A DNA stretch of 64,000 bases from Poa pratensis (GCA_947311845.1 CAMZMU010000096.1:17461833-17525832), one strand, 5' to 3'; numbered from the stretch's first letter, positions 37,477 through 49,659 are shown. A program made the numbers and translations. Notes: generated by a model not told the origin, from the letters alone.

Positions 37477-38319
37477 AAGAGTGGCTGGGTTTTTTCCGTT
37501 GGCTTGCCAAGCCTATCACAACCCTCCTCCTTTATCCGGGCTTGGGACCGGCTATGTTGAGACAACATAGGCGGAGTTACCAAACTCAAATATATGATGG
37601 GGAAAAATAAGTTCAGTACTGAAATCATGCCACTCGGACCCTAGTAGCAAGCATTAAACACAGCATAAGTGCATCAACACAATACAAAAGTATCTTCAAG
37701 ATAAACCCCTAGGATCTAGAACAACGGGTACCATTACATGATCAATCTCATCCAATCCCCATCCACCTCAGGTGCCTACAGCGGACTACTCACACATGGT
37801 GATGGTGAAGGAGCTCATGGTCGATGGAGATGAAGGCAGTGAAGATGGCGGTGAAGACGGCCTCCAGATCTCTCCTCCGGGGGAGAAATCCTGGATCAAT
37901 CTGTCTCCGAAATCGAAGATCGTGGTGGCGGCGGCGCTCTGTTTCGCGAAAACTCCCCTCCTCCTAGGGCGTCCATTTTTTCGTCTATATGAAGGGGTAC
38001 GCAGAAGACCGAGGGAGAGGCGGTGCCCGACGCCCCAGATAGGTGGGCCCACGCGGTCAAGGAATCTGACTGCATGGGGCCCGCCCTTTTGGGCCTCGTG
38101 CGCCTCCTCGAGTCCATCTTTTGCACGATGTCCTTCTTTTCCATAAAAAATGACGTGGTATTTTTCCCTGATTTAATTTCCTGCAAAAACAACCAGAATG
38201 GAGACTTTGCTAAAAACAGCGTCAGATTCAGCAATTTTATTCAAATATGGGAAGATTCCAGAGCAAATTATGAAGCAAAGTGCTTGGAAAAGTAGAAGCA
38301 TTTTAGGTGCATCAACGCC

Positions 38320-39563
38320 GTGGTTCCATCGACTCCTCAATGGCTCAGATGGTCCGAACATTCAGTGACATGGAGACGCGAGGATCATCCACCATAGGTC
38401 CGAGATCCTGGGAAGCTCGCGTTGGTCGTAGCTCCCTATGTAGCTGGATACAAATGAACCAAGGTGCTCATGGATGGGGGAAGCAGTATAAACATCATGT
38501 ACTTCGACATGTTTAAACGCCTGGGGCTTTCAGATTCCAGCTTACAGCCTACGTCGACGATATTTCACGGAATTGTCCTAGGAAAATCCGCCCAGCCAGT
38601 GGGAAAGATAACCCTGGAAGTAACTTTCAGAACAGAAGAAAAGTTCCGTAGCGAGTTCATATGTTTTGAGGTGGTAAAATTTCAGAGCCCGTATCACGCC
38701 CTTTTTGGACGAATAGCATTCGCCAAGTTTATGGCCAGGCACTGCTACGTATACTTACAGTTAAAAATACCAGGACCCAAAGGGGTCATCACGGTGCATG
38801 GAGACAGAGAAAAGATGATTTAGTGCGAAGAGGGGGATGCGGCTTTCGCAGAGTCGGCCTGCGCTGCCGAAGAGCTCAAGACATATAAGTCGCAAATCGA
38901 CCCAAATGATATGAGTGTCGTTAGGACACCTGCAGCTGAGCCGCAGATCAAGTTCAAAGAGGCACAAGATACAAAACAAATAGGCCTTGTTCCTGGTGAC
39001 CCGTCCAAGCAAGCAAGCATTGGAGCGCATATGGAAGGGGAACAAGAACATGCCTTGGTTGCTTTCCTTCAAGAAAACAAAGATATTTTCACCTGGAAGC
39101 CATTAGATATGCCAGGGGTACCAAGAGAGTTGGCAGAGCACAGTATTAACGTGGACCCAATGGCTAGGCCAGTAAAACAACCATTATAGCACTTTCACAA
39201 TGATAGAAGGAAAGCAATAGGAGAAGAGATCGCTCGACTGCTAGCCGCAGGGTTCATCAGTGAGGTATTTCATCCTAAGTGGGTAGCGAACCCGGCCTTG
39301 GTCATGAAGAAGAATGGCACATGGTGTATGTGTATCGACTACAGTAGTCTTAACAAAGCCTGCCCAAAAGATCCGTTCGCCCTGCCACGAATCGATCAGG
39401 TGATCGACTCAACAACTGGATGTGAGCTATTATGCTTCTTGGACGCCTATTCAGGTTATCATCAAATCAAAATGAAGGAGGAGGATCAAGAGAAGACGTC
39501 CTTCATTACTCCTTTTAGAGCCTTCTGTTATGTCAGCATGCCCTTAAGGTTGAAGAACGCAGG
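38320..39563 (+). pseudogene. Element A protease and N-terminal RT
   Basis: Continues from 33619: WLRWSEHSVTWRREDHPP, then a frame break, protease LMDGGSSINIMYF at about 38465, QSPYHALFGRIAFAKFMAR and KIPGPKGVITVHGD. A TAG lies at 38821-38823. A second open segment (38911-39189) leads into RT with VPRELAEHSINVDPMARPVKQ and ends in TAG at 39187-39189. RT goes on with CIDYSSLNKACPKDPFALPR, FLDAYSGYHQIKMKEEDQEK and PLRLKNAG, where B interrupts it at 39564. RT resumes at 48644. Confidence 0.85.
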
Positions 39564-40102
39564 TGTCGTGGGTTTATCTCGGCAGATTTCATAGCGATTA
39601 CTTTGTAGGTGTGGGATTTGCACGAGTCGAACGTCTCCGAGCTTAGGATCACAGGGCGCGAAGAAGACAATGTTTACCCAGGTTCGGCCCCTCGATGCGA
39701 GGTAAAGACCTACTTCCTGCCTATCCTAGATTGGAATTGATGTATATATGGTGTTACAAAGGTTACGATCTGTTGAGTCGAATTGCCTATAGTTCTGGGG
39801 TTTGGAACTTGAAAGCTTGAGGTTCTACGTCCTGTCAGTCCTCCTTATATACACGGAGGCTCGCTAGGTTACAAGGAAAGCTTCTCCTGTTAGGAAAGCA
39901 TTAGCCGGAGTCCTACTTGGAGACTAATCTTCGTGTCTTCCAAGTCAAGTCATCTCAGTCCTTCTAGATCCTTCCCATGGCACGTAGTGATCTTCGGTCG
40001 GCCCATCCTTGTGCAAGCCCATCAATGGTGCGGCCATAAACTTATCATAAGCCGCATTCCAATATCAGGCTGCGGGTTAATCCATTAAGTATTCCCCCGA
40101 CA
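39564..40102 (-). repeat. Element B 3' LTR
   Basis: TGTCGTGGG...CCCCGACA on the plus strand. TATA box (reverse) near 39842-39849. The polypurine tract (CTTGGGGGCTAA read on the minus strand) is at 40103-40114. Confidence 0.92.
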
Positions 40103-40511
40103 TTAGCCCCCAAGGTCGGCTAGGACTTCACAAGAGAAAGGCTTATGGCCGCTCGCGAGTTAACTTCGCTTTAGCTGATAAGTCGCGTATTGAATGCCCT
40201 GGCCGAGCTCCAGCCTCTTTACTTCATCATCACTGGAAAATCTTCACTGTTTCGCCGACTCAAGATCACGACGTGGCGCGCGGCTAATTCCCAGTTCTCA
40301 AACCTGACGAAATATTCCTTTTTCCTTTAATAACTATTTTTTCCGGTCCCGTAGGCGCGATTTGCTCCCTTAATCTCGGGCCCTTTACTTATAAGCACTG
40401 CGGCGACCTTAGGTCAAACTTCACTTATCTTCTTCCATTCCTCACCGCGCCGCCTCCTTGTCCCCTCATCTCCTCCAACTCCGATCTCTCTGAGCTCTCA
40501 GCCAAAAATAA

Positions 40512-43500
40512 ATGGCGCCGTAAGGGAAGCACGCAGGGGAGGAGCCGGCAGAGGAGAAGTCCTCACGACGGATCTCCTGCAACTGGGATAAATCCTGGGT
40601 CACGGAGGAACATCTTTAGACTCTCGCCGCCTAGGGCTTCTTACCCCCAAAGGAGAACTGCCATTGGCGGGCACCTGGTGACGAAATGGTGCCGAGCCCC
40701 CAGCCCAACGAGCTGGTAATGTTTGTGGAGCACGTGGATCGCGGATTCACGACACCGGGCTCCTTTTACTTCCGCAATCTTCTAAAGCAGCTCAACCTCC
40801 GTCTTCACGACATCGGACCCAATTCCATGCTCCAGGTGAGCAACTTCCATATCTTGTGTGAAGATTACCTCGGCGCAGACGCCAACATCGATCTATGGCT
40901 CGCCTCCTTCAGCTGCAATAGCCAGCTCGAAACCAAGGGCGGCGCTTATGTTTAATGTGGCGCCATATCTCTGTAATGCCATAAAAATTATGTTCTCCCC
41001 AAGCTAGCTTTAGCCAACAGAGCTAGGGATTGGGAGAAATCTTTCTTCTATTGTCGAGATACTTCTCCCTCAGGCGAAACTCGCCTTCCTCATTGGTCCG
41101 ATGCGGTTTTCGTGCCTTCTGACGCGCTGAAGGCCAAACCTCGACAGGCCGCTATGTCTTTTGTCAACGAATCGTTGAACAAGATCCGCGTCTTGGTTAG
41201 TCGTGGCTTAACTGGCCTCGACCTTATCTCTTGCTGCACAAAATAGCACATCCAGCCTGTGAGCCCCCGAAAACGGATCTTCATTGAATGTTCTGGCCTT
41301 CCTGGGGATGTCGATCGCATCCCCGCCAAGGACTGGGAGCCAACAGAATGGGTAGATTTTATCTGCCGCGTGACTGAGGAGAAGAATGTCTCCTTTGACA
41401 AGGAGGGACTTCCACCTTTCTGTGTTGATATCAAGCCTTTCGAGGTAACCCTTTCTGACACCTCATTTCCATATCTGCTTAATAATTTTTACAGCCTCTC
41501 TCCTTGCAAATAACTTTGCATGTGTTTGTATCATGCTGATGTGAATTTTTGGTCGACTCCTGCGACTGACTTGGGCGCTGCTGCTGTCAAGCACGCCCCA
41601 AAGAGAAAACTGCTGCCCGCTTTGACGAATAACGAAACTGTTGATATCCCCTCCGTCGCCACTGCCGACTCGGATAGTGGCTCAACTGAGCTAGAGGAGG
41701 ACGAGAGCCCCGTGTCGGCCGCCAGCCCCTCTATTGCTGGCCCAACTCCTTGTCGAGCCTCCAAAAGGTTGTCTCAAGAAGAGCCGGAGCTTAGGGCTGT
41801 CGAGAACCCTGAAATCATCAAGCGCCGCAAGCCGTCTGAGTTCGCGGCTTCCTCTGGTTCCCGACACGTGGTTAGAGCCACCGCCTCTGCTGATGATGAC
41901 ATGGGTGTCAATTCTGGTAAGCCTGCTCGTCTTGGCATCTTATTCACGCTCCGTTTGTATATTGACGTGCGGCTTGTCCCTCTTTGCAGATTCTGGGCTT
42001 CAATCTTTGTCATCTCCTTCGAGTGACAACCTTGCTTTCACCATCAAGATGGCACCAGGATTAGTATTCTTTTCCCTACTCTGTCCATCCTTACTATCTT
42101 TCCTTGCTTTTTCATGTGGAGCTTTATCTTTCGCGGGTCCAAAGTTGATGATGAGGACGTGGCCAACCTTGACACTGTCCCAGAGACGGTAGTTGAGCCG
42201 CCACCGGCGACTTCTGAAGCGACTGAGGCTCCTACCAGCGGTGAAGCTGCTGCGAAGGAAGGGGTCGCTACTACTGACGACGTGCCCTCCACCGCGTCTC
42301 CTGCAGCTAGTACCCAAGAAGTGGCTCTAGAGGACGAGACTGCTGCAGCCGTCCAAGATAAAGAAGAAGTTCGTCCACACATCGAAGACGTCACTGGTGA
42401 AGTCGCGGAGGGCCTCAAAGAGTCGCCAATAAAGCCGCTTGTCACAGATCCTGACTGTGGCCATCGGCAACTTGTGCCACCCGTAGGGGCCGTAGCTTCC
42501 TCTTCCTTGGGAAAATCATCAAGCAGCCGTGCTGATCAGTTGGTGCAATCAATTCTTGCATCTAACGACAAACATGCTGCCGAGCTGCGCGAGGCATTGC
42601 TCCATTTATCTTCGGCTTATAAGGTAAAAACTCAACTGTTTCTTGCGTCATATCAGGATTATCTCTAGCCCCCAAGAATCGAGGTTTTGCTTTATGAGAA
42701 GTGAAAACTTGATTCTTCGTCTTTTCTCTATGCTGTAGCTCTTTAATTTGCCCGGCGGCTTATCACTTGGTGCTAAAAAACTTATATGATCTGCTTCTTG
42801 TGAAATATTTTTGCAGAGGAACTGTAGGTAGTGCTGAATGAGAAGAAAGCATTGGAACTCAGCCTTCAACAAGCTCCTGCAGAGGTAGAAAGGCTCCAAG
42901 GTCTCCTTGCTCAGCATGGCGTGGACATCAAGAAGAAGAATCTGAGGATCGAGGAGCTCTCTGATCAGAGCAACAACCTTGCTGAGCAGGCCAAATCAGC
43001 CGAGTTGCGGCTTAAGAATGTTGAAGAGAAGGCCCAACAAAGGATTGGTGATCAAGAGCGTCAAATCGGCGCCCAAAAGGATGCCATTGCTGAGGTTAAT
43101 GAGGACGCGCGGCTTAAGGCCGTTAAGATTGATCAGCTGGAGAAAGAACTGGCCAAGCGGACCAAAGAGCTCAAGAAAATTTCTGACTCTGCCAATCTTG
43201 TTCATGGCCTTGTTTGCATCATGACCCAAGACCTTGCTGGTAAACTTTCATAAGCAATTTTTATTCTCCTTCACTTCTAACCAGTGAAGTATTGATCATT
43301 AACCATTATTCTGCAGGTGAGGACTCCCCTCTTCTTCGTGGGCGCACATAAGAGCAGCTCAGCCACATCCGCGAGTTTGCGTAGAAGACTTGCGAGGCCA
43401 TGAAGCAACTGGCCGCAAAACTACTTCCTTCCAAGCCTGTGCCGTCCACTGGTGATGGCTTGTTGAAGAGATTGTCCAAGGCGGCTCATTATGTTACGCA

Positions 43501-43940
43501 TTGGAAGGATCCTCTGACCATGCTGGAGCGACTCATGTGCTTGCCTTGGCCAAGACATATTACCCACTTTTGATGATGCGAAGGTGTCTCAAGGCAGGCC
43601 GCAGAAGAGAGCGGATGGCACAGACTTCGAACCAGGTGAATATCTTGCTACCTGGAAGAGCATGCGCGGGTATGGCACCCAGCTTGTTGACGGAGTAGAC
43701 CTAGCCACATATCAATGGAAATATCATCCTGATGGCAAGAAGTTTGAAAAGCTGCCGTCAACTTCAGCTGACCGGCTATTTCTCAGGGCAAAAGCTCTCC
43801 TCCAGGTGCGACAAGTTCATCCGGCGCCGCGCCCGCCGCGACTGATTCGCCAAGCGAACCTGCAACTGCTGCTCCTGCTACCAAGTCTGGTAAGCCGCCA
43901 GTGCCTCCATCCCACAAGCAGAAAGCTGGAAAGAAATGAA
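40512..43940 (+). pseudogene. Element B antisense gene: gypsy-associated PF04195-like protein with introns
   Basis: Runs opposite to B transcription. The N-terminal part (about 40680-41440) reads NELVMFVEHVDRGFTTPG, FYFRNLLKQLNLRLHDIGPN and FHILCEDYLGADANIDLW, matching what I know as the 'putative gypsy type transposon' domain (PF04195). Middle: acidic low-complexity (41560-42600). A coiled coil lies at about 42830-43200 (LRIEELSDQSNNLAEQAKSA). End: WKSMRGYG and TYQWKYHPDGKKFEK. GT-AG introns are visible at 41445-41494, 41917-41990, 42624-42816 and 43240-43316. Stops (for example TAA at 40521) and shifts make it a pseudogene. Its role is unknown. Confidence 0.72.
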
Positions 43941-44635
43941 ACAAAACATTGTTGCAGTAATTCAGCCCTGAGTGGCTTGTAATAACTTTTGAGGTATTGT
44001 TGATACAATGGTAAATGTTTTGGTACTCTGATCAGTACGAAGTGATGACCTGTAGGTAAGTCCTTTTGATTTGTCTCAATTTATTCTTACTTAGGCCCTT
44101 GCGTGGCTTAATATTTCCTAGGGTAATATGCGTGTTCAGGGTCGAGAGCGTCCATGATAGGCAATAAAACTCGATTGACACCGCACCCCCAGTACTTTGG
44201 CCACATAAAGCAAGTCGCATCCGAGTTAAGGTTGAGTATAATCAAGAAAAAATGCCACTAGTTTGGCGATTCCAAGGTTACAAGCCAAGCTCATAAAGCG
44301 TCAAAGCCCCCAAGGAACCAATGATAAATAAAATAAAAGACTCAGCGACTCAATTGATAATTTGAGGCGAGACGACAACCTTCTGCATAGCAGAGGTGCC
44401 GACTTTATTTCATAATCGTATATTTGATACCACTTTTGTGACACGATCGCGCCTAGGTGGCGATCGATTTCTGATACATATTGCGAGTTTTCTGTTCCTC
44501 GCTGAAGAGATGTTGCATGACCTGATTGTCATTATTTTTGATACTTGAACCCTGAGAGGTTCGAAACTGATATGATACTAGAACCCTGAGTGGTTCATTT
44601 TGAGTCGCATGATGCGACTCATGATATAATGTGAC
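43941..44635 (-). other. Element B 3' untranslated region shared with element A
   Basis: On the minus strand it matches the element A region at about 54240-54560 (shared blocks such as CGCCAAACTAGTGGC and CCTATCATGGACG). This shows that in B the protease end is joined straight to the 3' region, with all of RT to IN missing. Confidence 0.7.
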
Positions 44636-45345
44636 TTATTTTTTCTGCTGCTCCGCGGCTTTTGCTTTTCTTGCCTCCCGATTGGCTGTTAGCTTGAGCC
44701 GTAAGTCTGGCAGGTGTCTTTTGGCCTCCACGATGTCGTTAAAGCTCTGTTTAGGTTCGTGGATCGGTAAGCCTTCTGCAATGCAAGCTGCTTTTCCCAT
44801 GGCCTTATCGCCTTCCTCGCATTCCATTGCTATGTTTCTGTCACCTTCAATTGTAATTACTCCATGGGGGCCTGGCATTTTGAGCTTTAGATACACGTAG
44901 CACGGCCTTGCCATGAATCTTGCAAACGCTGCTCTACCAAACAGTGCATGGTATGGGCTCTGAAAATCTACCACTTCGAACCAGATGTACTCGCTTCGAA
45001 AATTGCTATGTATTCCAAAGGCGACTTCCAAGCTGATCTGTCCCAATGGTTATGCAGATATCCCGGGCACTACTCCATGGAACGTTGTCTTGAATGGTTG
45101 CAATTGTTTCTCCTGTAGGTGCATCCTTTTGAAGGTCTCATAATATAGTATGTGAATGCTGTGCCTCCGTCCATCAAGACTTTGCTTAGCTTATGTCCTG
45201 CGACTTGAGGTGCGACTACTAACGCGAGCTTGCCCGCTTCGTTTATTTCTTCTGGATGATCTTCCCTGCTCCAGACAATTGGTTGCTCGGACCATACTAG
45301 CCATTGTGGCATGGCTGGTACTACGGCATTGACGGCTTGATTACG
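44636..45345 (-). pseudogene. Element B protease region
   Basis: Reads MPQWLVWSEQPIVWSREDHP, GHKLSKVLMDGGTAFTYYIM (catalytic Asp followed by GG, then drift), a frame break near 45060, then FQSPYHALFGRAAFARFMAR and KMPGPHGVITIEGD. The long acid/basic tail ends in a stop at 44636 (KAKAAEQQKK). RT should follow but does not. Confidence 0.78.
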
Positions 45346-45348
45346 CCG

Positions 45349-48031
45349 TCATAGTTTTTGTTCTCTCTTTGATGTATTAACCACGATTGTGTGGTATTGC
45401 CCCAGCTGTTTTGGGAACTGCGGCTGATCTGCTGGCGGATTCGGGGGTTGCATTGTTATTTCCTCCACTGTGGTCACCCCCTCCGTTGTTCTGGTGACCG
45501 TTGTTTCCATTGAGCGGGGGTCCCTCCTTCCACTTCTTATAGTGGTAGCATTGCGCCTTTGTGTGGGTGGCTGGCCGTCCTTCTTTTCCAATGTGAATGT
45601 CACAAGGACGGTTAAAGAGCTCTTCAAGATTTACCGGATGGAAGTTCCGCCCTCTGCCCTTGTTGTGCTTGAAGCGAGTGTTGGTATTTACGACCAACCC
45701 GGAATTTCCCTCCTCGTTCTTGCGTTTATTGTGACTCGCACTATTGCTATTATTTTGTTGTTGCTGAGGCTTGTTATTACTCTTCTTTCCTTTGCCAGCA
45801 GCTTCATCCTCTTCACCGTCCGACGCGTCTTTTGTCTTGTCCGAGCCCACGTATTTGTTAGCCGCGGCCATCAGTTCGCTGAGACTCTTGACTTTGTCTT
45901 TCATGCGGCCTAACTTGTGAATTAGCTGCTCAAACTTACAATTTTCTCCATGACTAAGACGGCTGAACTGGCTGGTATGCTGTCTGAAGAATGTATGATT
46001 TCTGCTACCCTTCTCATCCAATGGCGACTTGACTCGCCTTCCTTCTGGACGCAACGCTCGAGGTCCTCTATGCTGTACAGCCGTTTCCATGTTCCCTGGA
46101 AATTCTTGATGAAAGCCTCCTTCATCTCATCCCAGAATTTATCGAGTTGGGCGGTAGGTTCTGAAGCCAAATATGTGCAGCGCCTTCTAGCATCATGTTT
46201 AGGTACCTGCCGCATATTTCCTCGGACGCGTTGAGGATGCTCATACCCATCTCATAGTTGTTCAGCCAGGTGGTTGGATCCATACTGGCGTTATAGTTTG
46301 CGACCTTGCGGGGTCCCTTAAAATCTGTTGGGAACGGCTCAGACCTGATCCGCTCGCTAAAACAAACCGGCCCCTTGAGTCGCGCCGATAGATTGGATGG
46401 GACTGACCTTCCAGGCGGGTTACTGACCACTCGTTGTTGTGCTACTCCCCCCCAGGTGCAACAGTTGAATCTGCTGCGGCTGAGGCTGCTCATGTGTCGC
46501 TGGCTGATTCTGATCTCTCTCCCTTTGGCGTCGTGCTGAACTTGAAGTCGCAGCTTGTGGCGGCTCAGCGTGGATGCTTCTTTCGGCCGTAGCTCTGCTG
46601 TTGTACGGGGTGGAGTGTAGCCGTCCCGCGTGTTCAGACATGTTTACTTGTTGTACGACTGCTGTGCTTAACATCTCGATGGCGCGTCGTGCTTACCTGT
46701 GAATCGGTGTATTTCCCACTGGCATTAGCCTAGTCAATATATTGGTGGCCACATAGACGTTGTCTACTGGACTGACATAATGTCCCTGCGGCGTGTGGAA
46801 CCTTGGAGGCTGCATTGGTGGTTGGGTTGGTTGAGGCTGCACGAATACGGGAGGCAACGGTGGTGGTTTCATAACCGCCCTGTTGCTTGCCTGGACCACC
46901 GCCCTGGATACTGGAGCTTCCGTGGCTCTTGGTGCTGTGAACGAGGGAATAGGGGCCGCGACTAATGAAGTTGCGAATTTCGGCACTGCGACTGTTTGGG
47001 CCGCGACAACGGCGACTGACGGAGCCGCGACTGATGGAGTTGTGACCGCTGCGACCGACGGGATTACGGCTGGTGGAACCGCGACTGCTGGGGCTAAGAC
47101 CATGGGAGGTGATTGAAACAACATTGTAGGATCCACAACGTTGACACCTGGCTGCAGGCGACTCGCCTGACGTCGATGAGGCAGGGTGTCGACTTCACCT
47201 TGTTGCGGTTGCATGAGGGCGACGTGGGTCGTGAGCCGCTGCTGTTCTAGCTGGAGTCGCTGGTCTTCTCGCATCAGCCTGCCTCGCTCATCTACTATCC
47301 TCTGGACCTCATCGTAAAGGCCGATTCTTGCGGCTTCGATTTCAGATACTCTTGCCGCTGCATTGACCGCCGATATTGGTGTGAATAGCGGGCTACCATG
47401 TGATAAAGTATGCCTCGCGGCTTGTGTAGCGTTGGCCTCCATGTTCGCAGCCGCTCTTTGCTCTGTTCCCTCTGTGACTGGGGCCCTTGGCGGGGTGACC
47501 CAAGCGCGACTCCGGATGCCGCGACTCCTGGGGAAGCCGTGGTAGATGTTGTGTTCCCCAAATTGGGCTCCGCGGCTTCTAGGACAGCAGGTGCAGCTTC
47601 TTCGACGGCTTCTGGTACTGTGGGAGCCAAGCTGCCAGGTGGCATACCTAACCCCTCTCCTGCTTACACCGTTCCGTAGATGCCTTCCGTGTGCTGATCG
47701 CCTATGGATGGCGAGCTGTTGGCTTCGTGATTCCTGCCCAACCTTTCTTCGAGTAAAAACTCGATAGATTGGGCTTCCTCCTCTCCAAGGTGCAACTGCT
47801 CATTATCGGTGGAATCTTCTTCTTCGTCTATTGTTACGGTGACTCCTTCCTCCGAGTCGCCTTCATGGGGCAGGCTTGCAGATCCGCTACTGATGAAGCC
47901 AACGAAGACATGGATAGATCCAAACGGGATGACGTGGCCGGTTTCCAGGTAATCGGCTTCTGGTCCCCAATCTGAGTCGTTGATCAGGGGTATGCCGTTG
48001 ACCATCTTGATTTGGCCGACGAGGAGATCTT
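45349..48031 (-). pseudogene. gag: Element B gag
   Basis: Pieces in order on the minus strand: acidic N-terminus (VEDLLVGQIKMVNGIPLIND), a coiled coil with EIEAARIGLYDEVQRIVDER near 47340-47280, an Ala/Val/Pro-rich stretch (about 46880-47110), then the gag domain (MDPTTWLNNYEMGMSILNAS, MLEGAAHIWLQNLPPNSI, MKEAFIKNFQGTWKRL, SSRHWMRRVAEIIHSSDSIP) at about 45930-46300. The Asn-rich C-terminus contains HTKAQCYHYKKWKEG. It is homologous to A gag throughout. Several frameshifts break it. Confidence 0.82.
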
Positions 48032-48080
48032 CAACTCCCACCATTGACCCCGCACGGAACGTGACGCTTTTGACTGCAGG

Positions 48081-48098
48081 CACCACGGTGGGCGCCAA
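48081..48098 (-). other. Element B primer-binding site
   Basis: On the minus strand it reads TTGGCGCCCACCGTGGTG, one base inside the 5' LTR. This is the best-kept Tat-type PBS of the three elements. Confidence 0.8.
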
Positions 48099-48099
48099 C

Positions 48100-48638
48100 T
48101 GTTGTGGGTTTATCTCGGCAGATGTCATAGCGATGACTTCGTAGGTGTGGGATTTGCGCGAGTCGAACGTCTCCGAGCTTAGGATCACAGGGCGCGAAGA
48201 AGACAATGTTTACCCAGGTTCAGCCCCTCGATGCGAGGTAAAGACCTACTTCCTGCCTATCCTAGATTGGAATTGATGTATATATGGTGTTACAAAGGTT
48301 GCGATCCGCTGAGTCGAATTGCCTATAGTTCTAGGGTTTGGAACTTGAAAGCTTGAGGTTCTACGTCCTGCCAGTCCTCCTTATATACACGGAGACTCGC
48401 TAGGTTACAAGGAAAGCTTCTCCTGTTAGGAAAGCATTAGCCGGAGTCCTACTTGGAGACTAATCTTCGTGTCTTCCAAGTCAAGTCATCTCTGTCCTTC
48501 GAGATCCTTCCCATGGCACGTAGTGATCTTCTGTCGTCCCATCCTTGTGCAAGCCCATCAATGGTGCGGCCGTGAACTTATCATAAGCCGCATTCCAATA
48601 TCAGGCTGCGGGTTAATCCATTAAGTATTCCCCCGACA
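48100..48638 (-). repeat. Element B 5' LTR
   Basis: TGTTGTGGG...CCCCGACA on the plus strand, 539 bp. GCAGG follows at 48639-48643. TATA box (reverse) at about 48380-48387. Confidence 0.92.
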
Positions 48639-48643
48639 GCAGG

Positions 48644-49639
48644 TGCGACTTATCAAAGGTGCATACAGAATTGCCTGCATGAGCAAATAGGTCACAACGT
48701 ACATGCTTACATACACGACATCGTAGTCAAGTCGCAGAAGGGAAAGGATCTTATCAATGATCTCAAAGAAACCTTCACCAACCTAAGAAAATACAACATG
48801 AAGCACAACCCTACAAAATGCGTTTTCGGAATGTCAGCAGGGAAGCTTTTAGGGTTTATAGTATCAGAAAGAGGCATAGAAGCCAATCCCGAAAAGATAA
48901 AGGCTATCATGGAGCTCAAAAAGCCAGAGAACCTCAAGGATGTACAGCAACTCACAGGATGCATCGTAGCTTTAAGTTGCTTTGTGTCAAGACTGGGAGA
49001 AAAGGCTTTGCCCTTATACAGGCTGTTGAAGAAATCAGATACCTTCGTTTGGAACACTGAAGCCGACGAAGCCCTCACAGCCCTGAAGAATCAATTGACA
49101 AATGCACCAGTTCTAGCGGCTCCTAAAGATAAAGAGCCCATGCTATTTTATATCGCCACAAATTCACGCGTAGTAAGCGCAATAGTGGTTGTGGAAAGAC
49201 AGGAACCTGGGAAAGAATATCCAGTTCAAAGCCAGTATACTACGTAAGCGAAGTACTTACAGCCTCCAAATAACGATATCCTCAGTGGCAAAAGCTAGTA
49301 TTTGGCGTGTTCATGGCAAGTCGCAAGCTGAACCATTATTTCCAAGAGCATTCAATAACGGTGGTCGGCGCGACACCATTGGCAGATATAATCCGTAATC
49401 GTGAAGCCACGGGGAGAATAGCCAAATGGGCTATTGAGGTGGGACCATACCACATCAGTTATGAGCCGCGAACAACTATTCAGATGCAGGCCTTGGCTGA
49501 TTTCATCAATGATTGGACAGAAATTCAGGCAGTTCCCAGCGTGCCAGACACAAAATATTGGATCATGTATTTTGACGGATCAAGACAGCTACAAGGATCA
49601 GGGGCTGGAGTCATGTTAACATCCCCCAAGGGAGACAAG
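48644..49639 (+). pseudogene. Element A RT (C-terminal), RNase H and linker
   Basis: Resumes after B. The catalytic YVDD box reads YIHD at about 48708-48719, a lost first catalytic Asp. Then TKCVFGMSAGKLLGFIVSER, NPEKIKAIMELKKPENLKDV, LTGCIVALSCFVSRLGEKAL and RNase H-like PKDKEPMLFYIATNSRVVSA. A frame break near 49250 leads to VFMASRKLNHYFQEHSITVV, then the aRH start YWIMYFDGSRQLQGSGAGV ending SPKGDK, where the CACTA element enters. Confidence 0.85.
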
Positions 49640-49659
49640 CACTAGTACAGAACGACACA

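Larger units (their letters stand above)
34265..37577 (-). mobile_element. RTE-clade non-LTR retrotransposon (LINE), full length
   Basis: About 3.3 kb, flanked by a perfect 18-bp target duplication TACCAAACTCAAATATAT (34247-34264 and 37578-37595). The 3' end (left in the window) is a short (TTG)n tail, seen as (CAA)n on the plus strand at about 34265-34289, rather than poly-A; this is typical of RTE elements. One ORF covers most of it. The clean ends and intact ORF suggest recent insertion. Confidence 0.93.
33620..38314 (-). mobile_element. Solo LTR in element A, split by an RTE LINE
   Basis: TGATGCCCAC...GGTGCATCA, about 1.36 kb after removing the LINE and one copy of its duplication. It is flanked by ATGCC (33615-33619) and ACGCC (38315-38319), a 5-bp duplication with one transition. 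No PBS, polypurine tract or coding sequence is present, so it is a solo LTR left by unequal recombination. I assign minus orientation because a CATATAG box and leader-like sequence read leftward near 37985. It looks gypsy/Athila-like, but I cannot name the family. Confidence 0.75.
39564..48638 (-). mobile_element. Element B: non-autonomous Tat-type element, inverted, inside element A RT
   Basis: LTRs of 539 bp at 48100-48638 (5') and 39564-40102 (3'), perfect duplication GCAGG (39559-39563 and 48639-48643). Its LTRs are about 85% similar to those of A by eye. Reading on the minus strand: LTR, PBS, gag, protease, then directly the 3' region (about 44640 downward) and a long gene on the opposite strand, then PPT and LTR. 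RT, RNase H, aRH and integrase are absent, so it must borrow them. LTR divergence is about 3.5% by eye. Confidence 0.92.

Noticed and set aside
34650..37570. Plus-strand open frames across the RTE LINE (for example 36746-37570)
   Set aside because: Shadows of the intact minus-strand LINE gene.
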